Shown here: positions 16,354 to 24,298 of the stretch, in pieces | How the letters are laid out: the number at the start of each line of letters is the position of its first letter | Position numbering within the stretch: the stretch's first letter is position 1 | Source of the DNA: Paenibacillus barengoltzii NBRC 101215 | GTDB taxonomy: Bacteria > Bacillota > Bacilli > Paenibacillales > Paenibacillaceae | Reading direction: 5' to 3' | Length of the DNA stretch: 64,000 nucleotides | Assembly: GCF_004000745.1 (NCBI RefSeq) | Contig: NZ_BILV01000011.1 | Location: 58,288 to 122,287, forward strand | Program-made: the position numbers and the translations under genes | The notes under the pieces: model-generated | What the model was told of the DNA's origin: nothing | The model's database searches: none | The model's input: only the letters and a program-made list of their open reading frames with translations

Positions 16354-16484
16354 GATTATTGCGTGAGTGTTTTGTGATTGGCTATCCGTCATTTTACCAC
16401 AGTTCATTATTTTATACAACATTTATTTATTTTTAATTTTGTTCGCAGAGTGAGACGCTGATCCTTCCGGATCAGCGTTTTTTG
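16354..16484 (+). ncRNA. Candidate small RNA (~130 nt)
   Basis: Bounded by the strong promoter at 16319-16347 and a perfect 10-bp terminator hairpin (ACGCTGATCC 16455-16464 with 16469-16478, then TTTTTT). The body is AT-rich. It overlaps the sigma gene's promoter (16391-16419) in antisense orientation. It matches no RNA family I know. A 25-codon TTG frame at 16359 is present, but its ribosome site would lie at or before the transcription start, so non-coding is favoured. Confidence 0.55.
16391..16419 (-). promoter_or_regulatory. SigA-type promoter of the sigma factor gene
   Basis: On the minus strand TTGTAT (16414-16419), a 17-base spacer and TAAAAT (16391-16396). It lies inside the putative small-RNA transcript, so the two transcription units collide. 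Confidence 0.6.
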
Positions 16485-16511
16485 GTTTGCCTATGACTCT
16501 AAATCGATCAA

Positions 16512-17150
16512 TCAAGACAGATCTTCCCAAGCCCGTAACAATGCCCCTTGGAAAATTTCCAACGGTTGTGCCCCTGAGACTGCATACTTCCCGCGCAGCA
16601 CAAAGAACGGTACGCCGCGAATCCCAAGTCTTCTTGCTTCATTCTCATCCTCGCGAACAGCATCGGCATACGTATTTTGCTCCAACACTTCCCTAACGGC
16701 GGCACCATCCAAGCCCACCTCTTCCGCCAAACGAACCAATGTGTCCCGGTCCCCGATATGCAGCGAATCCGTAAAATAAGCCCGGAACAACCGCTCCGTC
16801 ATCTCCTTCGCCTTGCCCTGTTCCCCAGCATAATGCGCTAAGCGATGAGCATCAAACGTATTCGTAGGAATGATCGTATCAAAGTTATACGTCAAGCCTT
16901 CCGTTTGAGCCTGCTGTGCAACATTGCGGTTAGATTCCTTCGCCTGCTCCAGGCTGAGGCCGTATTTGACCGCTAACAGTTCATGAATGCTCGACTCTGT
17001 ATCCTTAGGTGCCCCTGGATCCAGTTCAAAGCTGCGGTATACGAGTTCGATCTCATCTCGATGACTAAAAGATTCTAAAGCCCTTTCGAGGCGACGCTTG
17101 CCAATATAACAAAACGGACAGCCAAAGTCCGACCACACTTCAATTTTCAC
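16512..17150 (-). CDS. DsbA-family oxidoreductase, FrnE-like
   Basis: 212 residues, thioredoxin fold with a large helical insertion. The redox motif is C11-PF-C14 (WSDFGCPFCYIGKRRLE), and the C-terminal GIRGVPFFVLRGKYAVSGAQ is the cis-proline loop region. There is no signal peptide, so it is cytoplasmic, as FrnE proteins of Bacillales are; these act in disulfide handling and oxidative stress. It is monocistronic. The minus strand shows no clear terminator right after the stop; the hairpin at 16455 has its T tract on the other strand. Confidence 0.88.
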   Translation of the reverse strand: MKIEVWSDFGCPFCYIGKRRLERALESFSHRDEIELVYRSFELDPGAPKDTESSIHELLAVKYGLSLEQAKESNRNVAQQAQTEGLTYNFDTIIPTNTFDAHRLAHYAGEQGKAKEMTERLFRAYFTDSLHIGDRDTLVRLAEEVGLDGAAVREVLEQNTYADAVREDENEARRLGIRGVPFFVLRGKYAVSGAQPLEIFQGALLRAWEDLS

Positions 17151-17287
17151 ATCAATCTCCTCCTTTTTTAGCGCAAGCTCCTTGCCGGATTAGCCCTCAT
17201 TCGCTGCCAGCTCTCCGACAAGGATGAATTGTTCAATCACCATCATATGGGATTTCCTTGCGTTTATGCTGCACCTTCCCGCAAGAT

Positions 17288-17316
17288 GTGACTTGCTTGT
17301 CTAAGGCAGCTATAAT
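17288..17316 (+). promoter_or_regulatory. Promoter of the UPF0173 hydrolase gene
   Basis: A perfect TATAAT (17311-17316) with GTGACT 17 bases upstream (17288-17293). Confidence 0.5.
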
Positions 17317-17353
17317 AAACAAGTAAGGATATTTTTCCATAAGAGGTGATTCT

Positions 17354-18040
17354 ATGAAAGTGACTTATTTGGGACATTCCTGCATCCTGGTAGACACAGG
17401 AAAGCATCGGTTGATCATTGATCCATTCCTCACCGGAAATCCTTCGGCAGCTGTCGCAGCCGATGACATTCAAGTCGATTATGTGCTGCTGACTCATGGT
17501 CATTCCGATCATATCGCAGATGCGGAAAGCATCGCCCGGCGAAACAATGCGCCGATTCTCGCCATTGTCGAGCTGGCAGATTATTTTGCTGGCACTGGAC
17601 TGCAAACGGTTGGCATGAACCTTGGCGGCTCCCGTACGTTCCCGTTTGGTAAATTAAAATGGGTGCCTGCGCTGCACAGCTCGTCCGTTAATCATAACGG
17701 CGTAAATGTATATCTTGGCGTGGCCGCTGGAATCCTGCTCGATCTTGACGGAACAATCCTTTATCATGCCGGAGATACCGCCTTATTCAGCGATATGAAA
17801 TTGGTTAGCTCTCGCGGCCCGGTCGATCTCGCATTCCTGCCGATTGGCGATCATTTTACTATGGGACCGGAGGATGCTCTAACCGCAGCTGAATGGATTG
17901 GCGCCAAGCACGTTGTCCCTGTGCACTACAATACGTTTGATGCCATTGCCCAGGACGGGGAACAATTTGTCGCAGATCTCGCACGGATCGGCATTACAGG
18001 TCATGCCTTGAAGCCGGGCGATTCTTTGGACAACTTCTAA
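17354..18040 (+). CDS. Metal-dependent hydrolase, UPF0173 (metallo-beta-lactamase fold)
   Basis: 228 residues, full family length. Zinc-binding motifs: LLTHGHSDHIADA near 51-63, the later HSSSVNHNG near 114-122, HAGDTALFSDM near 139-149 and VVPVHYNTF near 188-196. It has the MKVTYLGHSCILVDTGKHRL opening of YtkL/UPF0173 proteins, which are soluble and of unproved substrate. RBS AAGAGGTGAT. Single gene with its own promoter and terminator. Confidence 0.9.
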   Translation: MKVTYLGHSCILVDTGKHRLIIDPFLTGNPSAAVAADDIQVDYVLLTHGHSDHIADAESIARRNNAPILAIVELADYFAGTGLQTVGMNLGGSRTFPFGKLKWVPALHSSSVNHNGVNVYLGVAAGILLDLDGTILYHAGDTALFSDMKLVSSRGPVDLAFLPIGDHFTMGPEDALTAAEWIGAKHVVPVHYNTFDAIAQDGEQFVADLARIGITGHALKPGDSLDNF

Positions 18041-18054
18041 ATTTAAACGGATGA

Positions 18055-18098
18055 ACAGCAAAATGGTTGCACTTTGCAGCAATTTTGCTGTTTTTTAA
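18055..18098. terminator. Terminator between UPF0173 gene and NiaP-like transporter
   Basis: ACAGCAAAAT and ATTTTGCTGT form the outer stem, then TTTTTT on the plus strand. The transporter's stop at 18095-18097 overlaps its edge. Confidence 0.75.
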
Positions 18099-19333
18099 TC
18101 CGCCAACTCCTTCCCCCGCGTCTCGGTCCCCAACCAAAACACGGCCAGTGCCCCAATTAGAATCGTCACGAAGAACATCCAGAAGATTCCTCCGATGGCG
18201 ACGTGCCGGGCAACCAGCATGCCAACCAAATACGGAGCGATGACCCCGCCGACCCGTCCAAAGGAAGCGGCCAAGCCAACTCCGGTAGAACGCACCCGCG
18301 TCGGGTATAGTTCCGGGGTATACGCATACATGCCGCCCCATGCCCCCAGATTAAAGAAGGACAAGCAGATCCCGGCAGCAATCAGCATACCTTCGCTGGA
18401 TGCAATGCCAAACCAGGCGGCGCTGGCTGCAGTGAGCAGCAAATACAACACCAGCACAAACTTACGCCCAAACTTCTCGATGAAATAGGCGGCCGTAAAA
18501 TAGCCTGGTAATTGCGCCAACGTCATGATCAGCACGTATTCAAAGCTTTTGACCAAGCTGAAGCCTTTCAGGACCATCACCGAAGGCAGCCACAGAAACA
18601 TGCCATAATACGAAAAGACAACGGTAAACCACAAAATCCATAGCATCACCGTCGAACGGCGGTGCGGAGAAGCCCAAACGGACTTAAACCGCTCCCCGAA
18701 AGAAAGACCCCGCTCTTGTAGATGACCCGTCTGCTGTTTAAATCGGGCCGGCTCCTGGATGGATTGGCGCAAGTACAGCGCGTATAACGCAGGGATCGCA
18801 CCGATGAGAAAAGCGGCCTGCCATCCATAATCCGGTATGATGAAATACGAGATCAACGCCGAAGCAATCCAACCGGCAGCCCAGAAGCTCTCCAGCAGCA
18901 CGACGGATTTTCCACGTTCCTGAACCGACACCGATTCAGATACCAATGTGGAAGCGACCGGAAGCTCACCGCCAAGCCCAAAGCCGGCAATAAAGCGAAG
19001 CAAGCAAAGGATCGCAAAACTTGTAGCGGCAGCCGACAAACCGCTGGCGATCGAGAAAATCAACAGTGTCCATAGAAGTACGGATTTGCGGCCAAACTTG
19101 TCCGCCATATAACCGGCAATCGCTGCGCCAAACGCCATCCCTACGGAGTTGATCGCGGTAAAGAAGCCGGTCTGCTGCGGCGTTAAGCTCCATTCTACCG
19201 CAAGTGCCGCAGCGATAAACGAAATCATCCCGACGTCCATCGCATCAAACATCCAGCTGAGCCCGGCGCTGAATAGCAGCTTCCGCCGTGCTGACGCGGG
19301 TCTTCCTTGGAAAGCCTGTTCCTGAGCATTCAA
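18095..19333 (-). CDS. MFS transporter, NiaP-like (niacin uptake candidate)
   Basis: 412 residues, 12 membrane helices. GYMADKFGRKSVL between helices 2 and 3 is the MFS signature; RFIAGFGLGGELPVASTLVSE and ESFWAAGWIASALISYF are closely shared with B. subtilis NiaP (YceI), a nicotinate importer in the cytoplasmic membrane. No NiaR-type operator was identified, so the substrate remains inferred; related carriers take up aromatic acids. The start is TTG with AGGGGG ahead. Confidence 0.8.
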   Translation of the reverse strand: MNAQEQAFQGRPASARRKLLFSAGLSWMFDAMDVGMISFIAAALAVEWSLTPQQTGFFTAINSVGMAFGAAIAGYMADKFGRKSVLLWTLLIFSIASGLSAAATSFAILCLLRFIAGFGLGGELPVASTLVSESVSVQERGKSVVLLESFWAAGWIASALISYFIIPDYGWQAAFLIGAIPALYALYLRQSIQEPARFKQQTGHLQERGLSFGERFKSVWASPHRRSTVMLWILWFTVVFSYYGMFLWLPSVMVLKGFSLVKSFEYVLIMTLAQLPGYFTAAYFIEKFGRKFVLVLYLLLTAASAAWFGIASSEGMLIAAGICLSFFNLGAWGGMYAYTPELYPTRVRSTGVGLAASFGRVGGVIAPYLVGMLVARHVAIGGIFWMFFVTILIGALAVFWLGTETRGKELAD

Positions 19334-19397
19334 ACGACTCGCCCCCTAACCAATCTTGTTCTAACTGTAGCTTATCCCGGAAAGCGGTCGATCCATG

Positions 19398-20006
19398 CTA
19401 AGATCTCATGCCTTCTTTCTTCTTGGACAGGATCCGGTTGCGAATCACGAATATGACGCCCAGCACAAGCAAGAATAAGACGTAGGAGAAGATCAAGTCC
19501 TGAAGATTTACCCCCGGAAACACGATCGATGCGCTTAAGATCCCAAACAGCCAGATACTTGACAGGTTCCCAACCAGGTTAGACCAGACATAAGAATGGA
19601 GCTTTAGATTCGAAATCGCCGACATAAACGAAATGAGATTGTTGGGCATAATCGGAATGGTGCGGAGAAAGATTACTGCCCATACCCCATAGCGGTCTAA
19701 CCCTTTTTGCCATTTTTCGTATTTTTGCAGCTTAACTAACCACCGACGGTGAAACCAATCCGCAAAAAAGTATCTGCACATCAGATAAACGACCATCCCC
19801 GCCGCCGTACCAGCAATCCAGCTGGCGAATAAACCGTTCGTGATCCCCAGCAGGGAGAGATGCAGCATCACGATCGTGGCAAATGGAAAAAATCCAAAAA
19901 GCCCCTGTACAACTGCGAGCGGGATCGTAAGAAGCAGGATCGAGTATCCGCCCAACTGCGTCGTCTCCAAGAACCAGTCCGTGATTTCTTTAACCCATTC
20001 GTTCAA
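19398..20006 (-). CDS. TVP38/TMEM64-family membrane protein
   Basis: 202 residues with five to six membrane segments and the DedA/VTT core: LFGFFPFATIVMLHLSLLG, GTAAGMVVYLMCRYFF, and FLRTIPIMPNNLISFMSAIS with the conserved Arg and Pro. This family acts in lipid handling or scrambling across the membrane. It follows the GNAT gene after 29 bases on the same strand and may be co-transcribed with it. The start is TTG. Confidence 0.85.
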   Translation of the reverse strand: MNEWVKEITDWFLETTQLGGYSILLLTIPLAVVQGLFGFFPFATIVMLHLSLLGITNGLFASWIAGTAAGMVVYLMCRYFFADWFHRRWLVKLQKYEKWQKGLDRYGVWAVIFLRTIPIMPNNLISFMSAISNLKLHSYVWSNLVGNLSSIWLFGILSASIVFPGVNLQDLIFSYVLFLLVLGVIFVIRNRILSKKKEGMRS

Positions 20007-20035
20007 ATGATTTGATCCCCATTCCCCAAAGCATT

Positions 20036-20551
20036 TTAAGCCTCAACAACCCGTTTTCCCAAAATAACGAGATCCCGTTCTACGCCATCCAAATTGGCTA
20101 CCCGGGGCAAATGCGCCCAACGTTCGAAGCCGAACTTACTAAGCAGCTTTAGGCTTGGCTCGTTATGACCAAACACGAATCCAAGCAGCGTGTGTACCCC
20201 AATCTCAGGACAAACCGCAAAAGCTCGGTTTAACAAGATTCCTCCGATTCCGCGAGAACGGTAGGCTTCTGTAATATAAATACTGATTTCGGCTGTTCCG
20301 TTATAGGCCGGTCGCCCGTAAAAGGACTGAAAGCTGAGCCAGGCGATGACTTTTCCCTCGGATTTCATGACCAATAGCGGCCGGAAATCAGGCGAATGCT
20401 CATCAAACCATTTCCGTCTGGCTTCAACGGTCACCGGCTCCAAATCGGCGGTAACCATGCGTCCAGCGATCGTCTCATTGTAAATCGCCACGATCGCCGG
20501 CAAGTCCTCCGGCGAGGCGTCTTCAATTGTATATTCGAAATGTTCCGTCAT
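20036..20551 (-). CDS. GNAT N-acetyltransferase (phosphinothricin acetyltransferase-like)
   Basis: 171 residues from ATG 20551 (MTEHFEYTIEDASPEDL). AEISIYITEAYRSRGIGGILL near 95-115 is the acetyl-CoA-binding motif; IVAIYNETIAGRMVTADLEP is typical of the PAT/YwnH group, which acetylates small amines such as methionine sulfoximine. A longer frame to 20620 exists but runs into the DinB remnant and lacks a ribosome site. The substrate is unknown. Confidence 0.82.
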   Translation of the reverse strand: MTEHFEYTIEDASPEDLPAIVAIYNETIAGRMVTADLEPVTVEARRKWFDEHSPDFRPLLVMKSEGKVIAWLSFQSFYGRPAYNGTAEISIYITEAYRSRGIGGILLNRAFAVCPEIGVHTLLGFVFGHNEPSLKLLSKFGFERWAHLPRVANLDGVERDLVILGKRVVEA

Positions 20552-20570
20552 ATGTACATGCTCACAGTCC

Positions 20571-20740
20571 TTACACAATTTTGTTGTACAGCTTAAGCAC
20601 ACTAAAATGCATGCCTTCATGATACGTTGTAAAATTGATTAACTGGCCGACGGTTTCAATCCGATAGCCGGTATCGTTCTTACCAGCTTCAAAGTTTGGG
20701 GCCGTACAAAATCAAGCTGCCGCCAAATCATCTCTTCCAT
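20571..20740 (-). pseudogene. Remnant of a DinB-family gene
   Basis: On the minus strand ATG 20740 starts MEEMIWRQLDFVRPQTLKLV, a good DinB N-terminus, then goes off frame. In another frame the sequence reads ETVGQLINFTTYHEGMHF and SVLKLYNKIV up to TAA 20571-20573, a clear DinB C-terminus with the metal-binding HEGMHF. Only about 55 of ~150 residues remain, so the middle has been deleted. The 5' end keeps AGGAG ribosome sites inside an 18-bp tandem repeat. Confidence 0.75.
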
Positions 20741-20741
20741 T

Positions 20742-20777
20742 CCCTATCGCTCCTAGTCTCCCTATCGCTCCTAGTCC
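20742..20777. repeat. 18-bp tandem duplication
   Basis: Two copies of an 18-base unit (CCCTATCGCTCCTAGTCT/C) at 20742-20759 and 20760-20777, differing in the last base. On the minus strand each carries an AGGAG; the second covers the monooxygenase stop codon. Confidence 0.9.
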
Positions 20778-21073
20778 ATTTCATGTTTAATTTGAACGTA
20801 GTGCTCCACTGTAGGCATGGGATCGTAGAATGGATGAAGCAGCGTTTTCCATTCCTCATAATCAGGAGATTGACGGAAACCTACCTCATGGGCAGAAATC
20901 GATTGCCAACGCACTAGTAGAATATATTTATTTTCGGTCTCTACACACTTATGAAGCTCATGTCCTAGATAACCGGACGCCCGGCTGATAATTTTCGAAG
21001 CCTTGCGGAATTGGCTTTCGAAATCATTGATCATTCCGGGCTTCACATGCAGCTCAGCTACTTCAAGAATCAT
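20771..21073 (-). CDS. Antibiotic-biosynthesis-monooxygenase (ABM) domain protein
   Basis: 100 residues, one ferredoxin-like ABM domain: [20 protein letters not shown] at the start, then [20 protein letters not shown] and [20 protein letters not shown]. Such small dimeric proteins include monooxygenases and haem-degrading enzymes; the function here is open. Start ATG 21073 has GGAGGGG nine bases ahead, and it overlaps the end of the upstream oxidoreductase gene by 11 bases, so they form an operon. Confidence 0.8.
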   Translation of the reverse strand: MILEVAELHVKPGMINDFESQFRKASKIISRASGYLGHELHKCVETENKYILLVRWQSISAHEVGFRQSPDYEEWKTLLHPFYDPMPTVEHYVQIKHEMD

Positions 21074-22013
21074 CCTCTGCATCCCCTCCGTTCAACTGAT
21101 TATAGCACGGACTTAGTGCTTTATGAATCCAAATTGCGGCAATTGAGCCTTCCCCCATAGCCACGCTAACCTGTTCCGCATGAAGTCCTAGATCTCCAGC
21201 CACCCACACACCAGGGACATTCGTCTGCTTCGTCCGGGGATTCGTCTCGATATGACGGTTCTCGGCAATGCGCACTCCCAACTGAGCGGCTAAACCGGAA
21301 TGAACTTCATTGCCGCCAAACGCAATAAATCCCCGTTCTGCTGCTAAGCTCCGTCCATCCTGTAAGTTCACGCTGCGGATGAAGCCTTCGGATTGCTTCA
21401 CTTCGGCGATGGCCGCTTCCTCGTAGCGAATCCCGTGTTCCTCCATCCGTTTCAGGAGCGATGGAGCAACAGGTGTCTGTTCATGATTCACATAAGTTAA
21501 ATCACGGGTCCGCTGGATGAGCAGCAGGGCCATCTTGGCACCGGTGTCCCCCGCCCCCATTAATACCGTATTACGCCCTTCAATTTCGTATCCGTCACAA
21601 TCCGGGCAGACGTAGACGCTTAGCCCAAGCGTAGGAACCAAACCAGGGATATCGGGAAAACGGTCCAATACACCGATCGCGAGCAGCAAGGTTCGACCTG
21701 AATACGTTTGGCCGGTTAAAGTTTTTACCTGAAATCCCTCCTCCCGTTTCTTTGCCTCGATTACGGTATCCTGCACAAATTTCACACCATAAGACTTCGC
21801 CTGTGTTCTCCCCCGGCTGCGTAATTCTTCGCCGGAAATCCCTTCCGGGAACCCCAGCAGATTATGATATTGCCGGCATAACGTAGATCTCCCGTAACCT
21901 GCGTCAATAACGAGTACATTGTGGACCGAGTACCGACCTAGCTGAATCGCGGCTTGTAATCCTGCAATACCGCCACCAATGATCATGCAGTCGTAGTTTG
22001 TGATTTGAGTCAT
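21063..22013 (-). CDS. Thioredoxin reductase-like NAD(P)/FAD oxidoreductase
   Basis: 316 residues. FAD Rossmann motif [17 protein letters not shown] near 11-27; NAD(P) motif [16 protein letters not shown] near 150-165; redox-active CPDC in [14 protein letters not shown] near 133-146; FAD-binding [11 protein letters not shown] near 268-278. It resembles thioredoxin or bacillithiol-disulfide reductases, but no thioredoxin gene is adjacent. It is co-transcribed with the ABM-domain protein. Confidence 0.85.
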   Translation of the reverse strand: MTQITNYDCMIIGGGIAGLQAAIQLGRYSVHNVLVIDAGYGRSTLCRQYHNLLGFPEGISGEELRSRGRTQAKSYGVKFVQDTVIEAKKREEGFQVKTLTGQTYSGRTLLLAIGVLDRFPDIPGLVPTLGLSVYVCPDCDGYEIEGRNTVLMGAGDTGAKMALLLIQRTRDLTYVNHEQTPVAPSLLKRMEEHGIRYEEAAIAEVKQSEGFIRSVNLQDGRSLAAERGFIAFGGNEVHSGLAAQLGVRIAENRHIETNPRTKQTNVPGVWVAGDLGLHAEQVSVAMGEGSIAAIWIHKALSPCYNQLNGGDAEDDS

Positions 22014-22105
22014 GTTGTTATCTCGCTTTCCTTAGTGTCGTTCACTCAGTGTATAGCCACTTTCCCCTTAGGAGAAAATTAAAGCGTAAAACAAGGAGGT
22101 GAAAG

Positions 22106-22474
22106 ATGTTGGACAAGTTTTTCGTCAAGCTACTTGGCAATGGAATTATCGTCATCGTCATGGTGATGCTCTTAAGCAACGCTTCATTCATCTCAGCGCT
22201 TTTAACAGCTTTAGCGTTGTCTATTCTAGCCTATTTATTCGGGGATTACTTCATCCTTCCGCGGACGAACAATGCAATTGCAACCGTGGTGGATGCGTTT
22301 CTCGTCTTTATCCTCCTGTGGGCGATTGCCGCCAACGCGGAATGGACGTTGTCCCTTAGCGAAATCCTTGCCATTACCATCGTGATGGGTGTGTTTGAAT
22401 GGTTCTTGCACACTTGGATGCTGCGAGACGGCATTCGCAGGGATAGCAGCGTACGAGTGCGTGATGCTCGATAA
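22106..22474 (+). CDS. DUF2512 membrane protein (YndM-like)
   Basis: 122 residues with four membrane helices (GNGIIVIVMVMLLSNASF, ALALSILAYLFGDYFILPR, ATVVDAFLVFILLWAIAAN, ILAITIVMGVFEWFLHTWM). The LAYLFGDYFILPRTNN loop is the family hallmark; function unknown. ATG 22106 has a strong AAGGAGG. It runs toward the terminator of the ABC operon on the other strand. Confidence 0.85.
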   Translation: MLDKFFVKLLGNGIIVIVMVMLLSNASFISALLTALALSILAYLFGDYFILPRTNNAIATVVDAFLVFILLWAIAANAEWTLSLSEILAITIVMGVFEWFLHTWMLRDGIRRDSSVRVRDAR

Positions 22475-22486
22475 ACACAACGAAAA

Positions 22487-22527
22487 AAGCGCGAGTACAA
22501 GGGATTCCCCTATGCACTCGCGCTTTG
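22487..22527 (-). terminator. Terminator of the ABC importer operon
   Basis: On the minus strand GCGCGAGTGCATAGGG pairs with CCCTTGTACTCGCGC, then TTTTTTCG. It may also stop the DUF2512 transcript on the plus strand. Confidence 0.85.
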
Positions 22528-22548
22528 TGTAGATGGTTTAGTTGCAAT

Positions 22549-23346
22549 TTAGCTGCCCAGCATGACGCGATCATCGGACAACTTGTGGCCGCTGATGCGC
22601 TCAAATTCACCTAGCAGCCGTTCGATCGTTAACTCGCGTTTGTTCGTTTCATCCACATCGAGAATAATCCGCCCGCCATCCATCATGATAAGGCGGTTCC
22701 CCAATCGGATCGCTTGCTCCATGTTGTGGGTGACCATCAACGTAGTTAGCTTCAGCTCACTAACGATCTCCTGCGTAAGCTTCGTCACCAGCTCAGCCCG
22801 GGCTGGGTCCAGTGCAGCAGTATGCTCGTCTAGAAGCAGTACCTCCGGTTCGGTAAACGTCGCCATCAACAGGCTCAGCGCCTGGCGTTCCCCGCCCGAC
22901 AATGTACCGACCTTGGCGCGCAGCCGGTTCTCCAGGCCAATGCCCAGCCTGCGTAACTGCTCTTGGAACATGGAACGGCGCTTCGCGTTCACACCGAGCA
23001 CAAGGCCGCGTGTCTTCCCGCGAGAGTAGGCCATCGCTAAGTTCTCCTCGATGGTCATATGCGGAGCAGTACCGGCCATCGGGTCCTGGAACACACGGCC
23101 AATCCACTTGCTGCGGCGATGCTCCGGCAGGTGGCTGATGTCGACGCCGCCTAGGCGAACCTCGCCGGCATCCGGCTTAATGACACCGGAGATCATATTC
23201 ATCAACGTCGACTTTCCTGCCCCGTTACTGCCGATCACCGTTACGAAATCACCGGGGTTCAGGTGCAGATTGACATCAATGAGCGCGATCTTCTCATCCG
23301 GCGAACCGGGATGAAAGAGCTTCGAGACCTGGGTTAACTTCAGCAT
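22549..23346 (-). CDS. ABC transporter ATP-binding protein (COG1101-type)
   Basis: 265 residues. Walker A GSNGAGKSTLMNMISG near 38-53, signature LSGGERQALSLLMATF near 148, Walker B EVLLLDEHTAALDP near 168-181, and the H-loop in LMVTHNMEQAIRLGN. It energises the importer with the permease upstream, whose stop it overlaps by one base (TAATG). This ATPase type pairs with COG4120 permeases and COG2984 binding proteins. Confidence 0.92.
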   Translation of the reverse strand: MLKLTQVSKLFHPGSPDEKIALIDVNLHLNPGDFVTVIGSNGAGKSTLMNMISGVIKPDAGEVRLGGVDISHLPEHRRSKWIGRVFQDPMAGTAPHMTIEENLAMAYSRGKTRGLVLGVNAKRRSMFQEQLRRLGIGLENRLRAKVGTLSGGERQALSLLMATFTEPEVLLLDEHTAALDPARAELVTKLTQEIVSELKLTTLMVTHNMEQAIRLGNRLIMMDGGRIILDVDETNKRELTIERLLGEFERISGHKLSDDRVMLGS

Positions 23347-24260
23347 TAGAACCCACCCCCTGCGCTCTTCTGTCCGGCAGTTTGCGTAATTTCAGCGGCG
23401 CGCCGACGAGCAACCGCTTTTTGCTTCATGTTTCTTTGGACGGTCGGAACCACTAGTGCAATAATAACGATAACTGCCGTAATCAACTTCAAGTCAGTTT
23501 GCTCCAACCATTCAATCCGCAGCGCCAAGGCGACAACCACCCGATAGACGATGGATCCGAGTACCGCTGCCAGAGTGGCCCAAAATACCGTGCGCGCCCC
23601 GAAGATCGCCTCCCCGATAATCACCGATGCCAGCCCAATGACGATCATCCCGATCCCTGACGAAATGTCGGCGAAGCCGGACTGTTGAGCGATGAGTGCC
23701 CCGGACAAAGCCACAAGTCCGTTAGACAAACTGAGCCCGAGTATAATCGTATTGTCCGTATGGGCACCAAAACTGCGGATCATCCGTTTATTGTCACCGG
23801 TGGCCCGCAGAGCCAAGCCCAGCTCCGTCCGGAAGAACAAATCCAGCAGCAGCTTGATGGCGATCACAACGATCGGCATGAACACCAGCGGCGAAACCGA
23901 GGTGAACAGCGTCGTCTCCCCAAGCAAGCCTACATTCGGTTTGCCCATGATCCGCATATTGATGGAGTACAACGCAATCATCATCAATATCCCGGAGAGC
24001 AGTCCATTAATCCGTCCTTTGGTATGAATGATGCCGGTGATCGCACCGGCGGCCAAGCCGCCCAAAAAAGCGACGATCGTAGCAATCCAGGGGGAGCTTC
24101 CCCCTGTGATCATAACCGCAGCGATCGCACCGCCGGTCGTAAAGCTACCGTCCACCGTCAGATCCGGAAAGTCGAGAATGCGGAACGTAATATATACGCC
24201 GAGCGCCATAAGCGCATACAGCAGGCCGGATTCCAGCGCCCCCAGCAGCGAGTTCAACAT
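23346..24260 (-). CDS. ABC transporter permease (COG4120-type)
   Basis: 304 residues with eight or more membrane helices. The opening LGALESGLLYALMALGVYITFRILDFPDLTVDGSFTTGGA and the cytoplasmic loop ELGLALRATGDNKRMIRSFG (near 160-180) are typical of the family beside TrpX-like binding proteins. A GAGGAGG ribosome site precedes the ATG. It probably forms a homodimer in the membrane. Confidence 0.9.
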   Translation of the reverse strand: MLNSLLGALESGLLYALMALGVYITFRILDFPDLTVDGSFTTGGAIAAVMITGGSSPWIATIVAFLGGLAAGAITGIIHTKGRINGLLSGILMMIALYSINMRIMGKPNVGLLGETTLFTSVSPLVFMPIVVIAIKLLLDLFFRTELGLALRATGDNKRMIRSFGAHTDNTIILGLSLSNGLVALSGALIAQQSGFADISSGIGMIVIGLASVIIGEAIFGARTVFWATLAAVLGSIVYRVVVALALRIEWLEQTDLKLITAVIVIIALVVPTVQRNMKQKAVARRRAAEITQTAGQKSAGGGF

Positions 24261-24298
24261 GGTGAGTACCTCCTCAAGAAATTAGGAGCGAGTGCTGC

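Noticed and set aside
16359..16436. 25-codon TTG frame inside the putative small RNA
   Set aside because: Its ribosome site (16349-16354) would be at or before the transcription start, so it could hardly be translated from that promoter.
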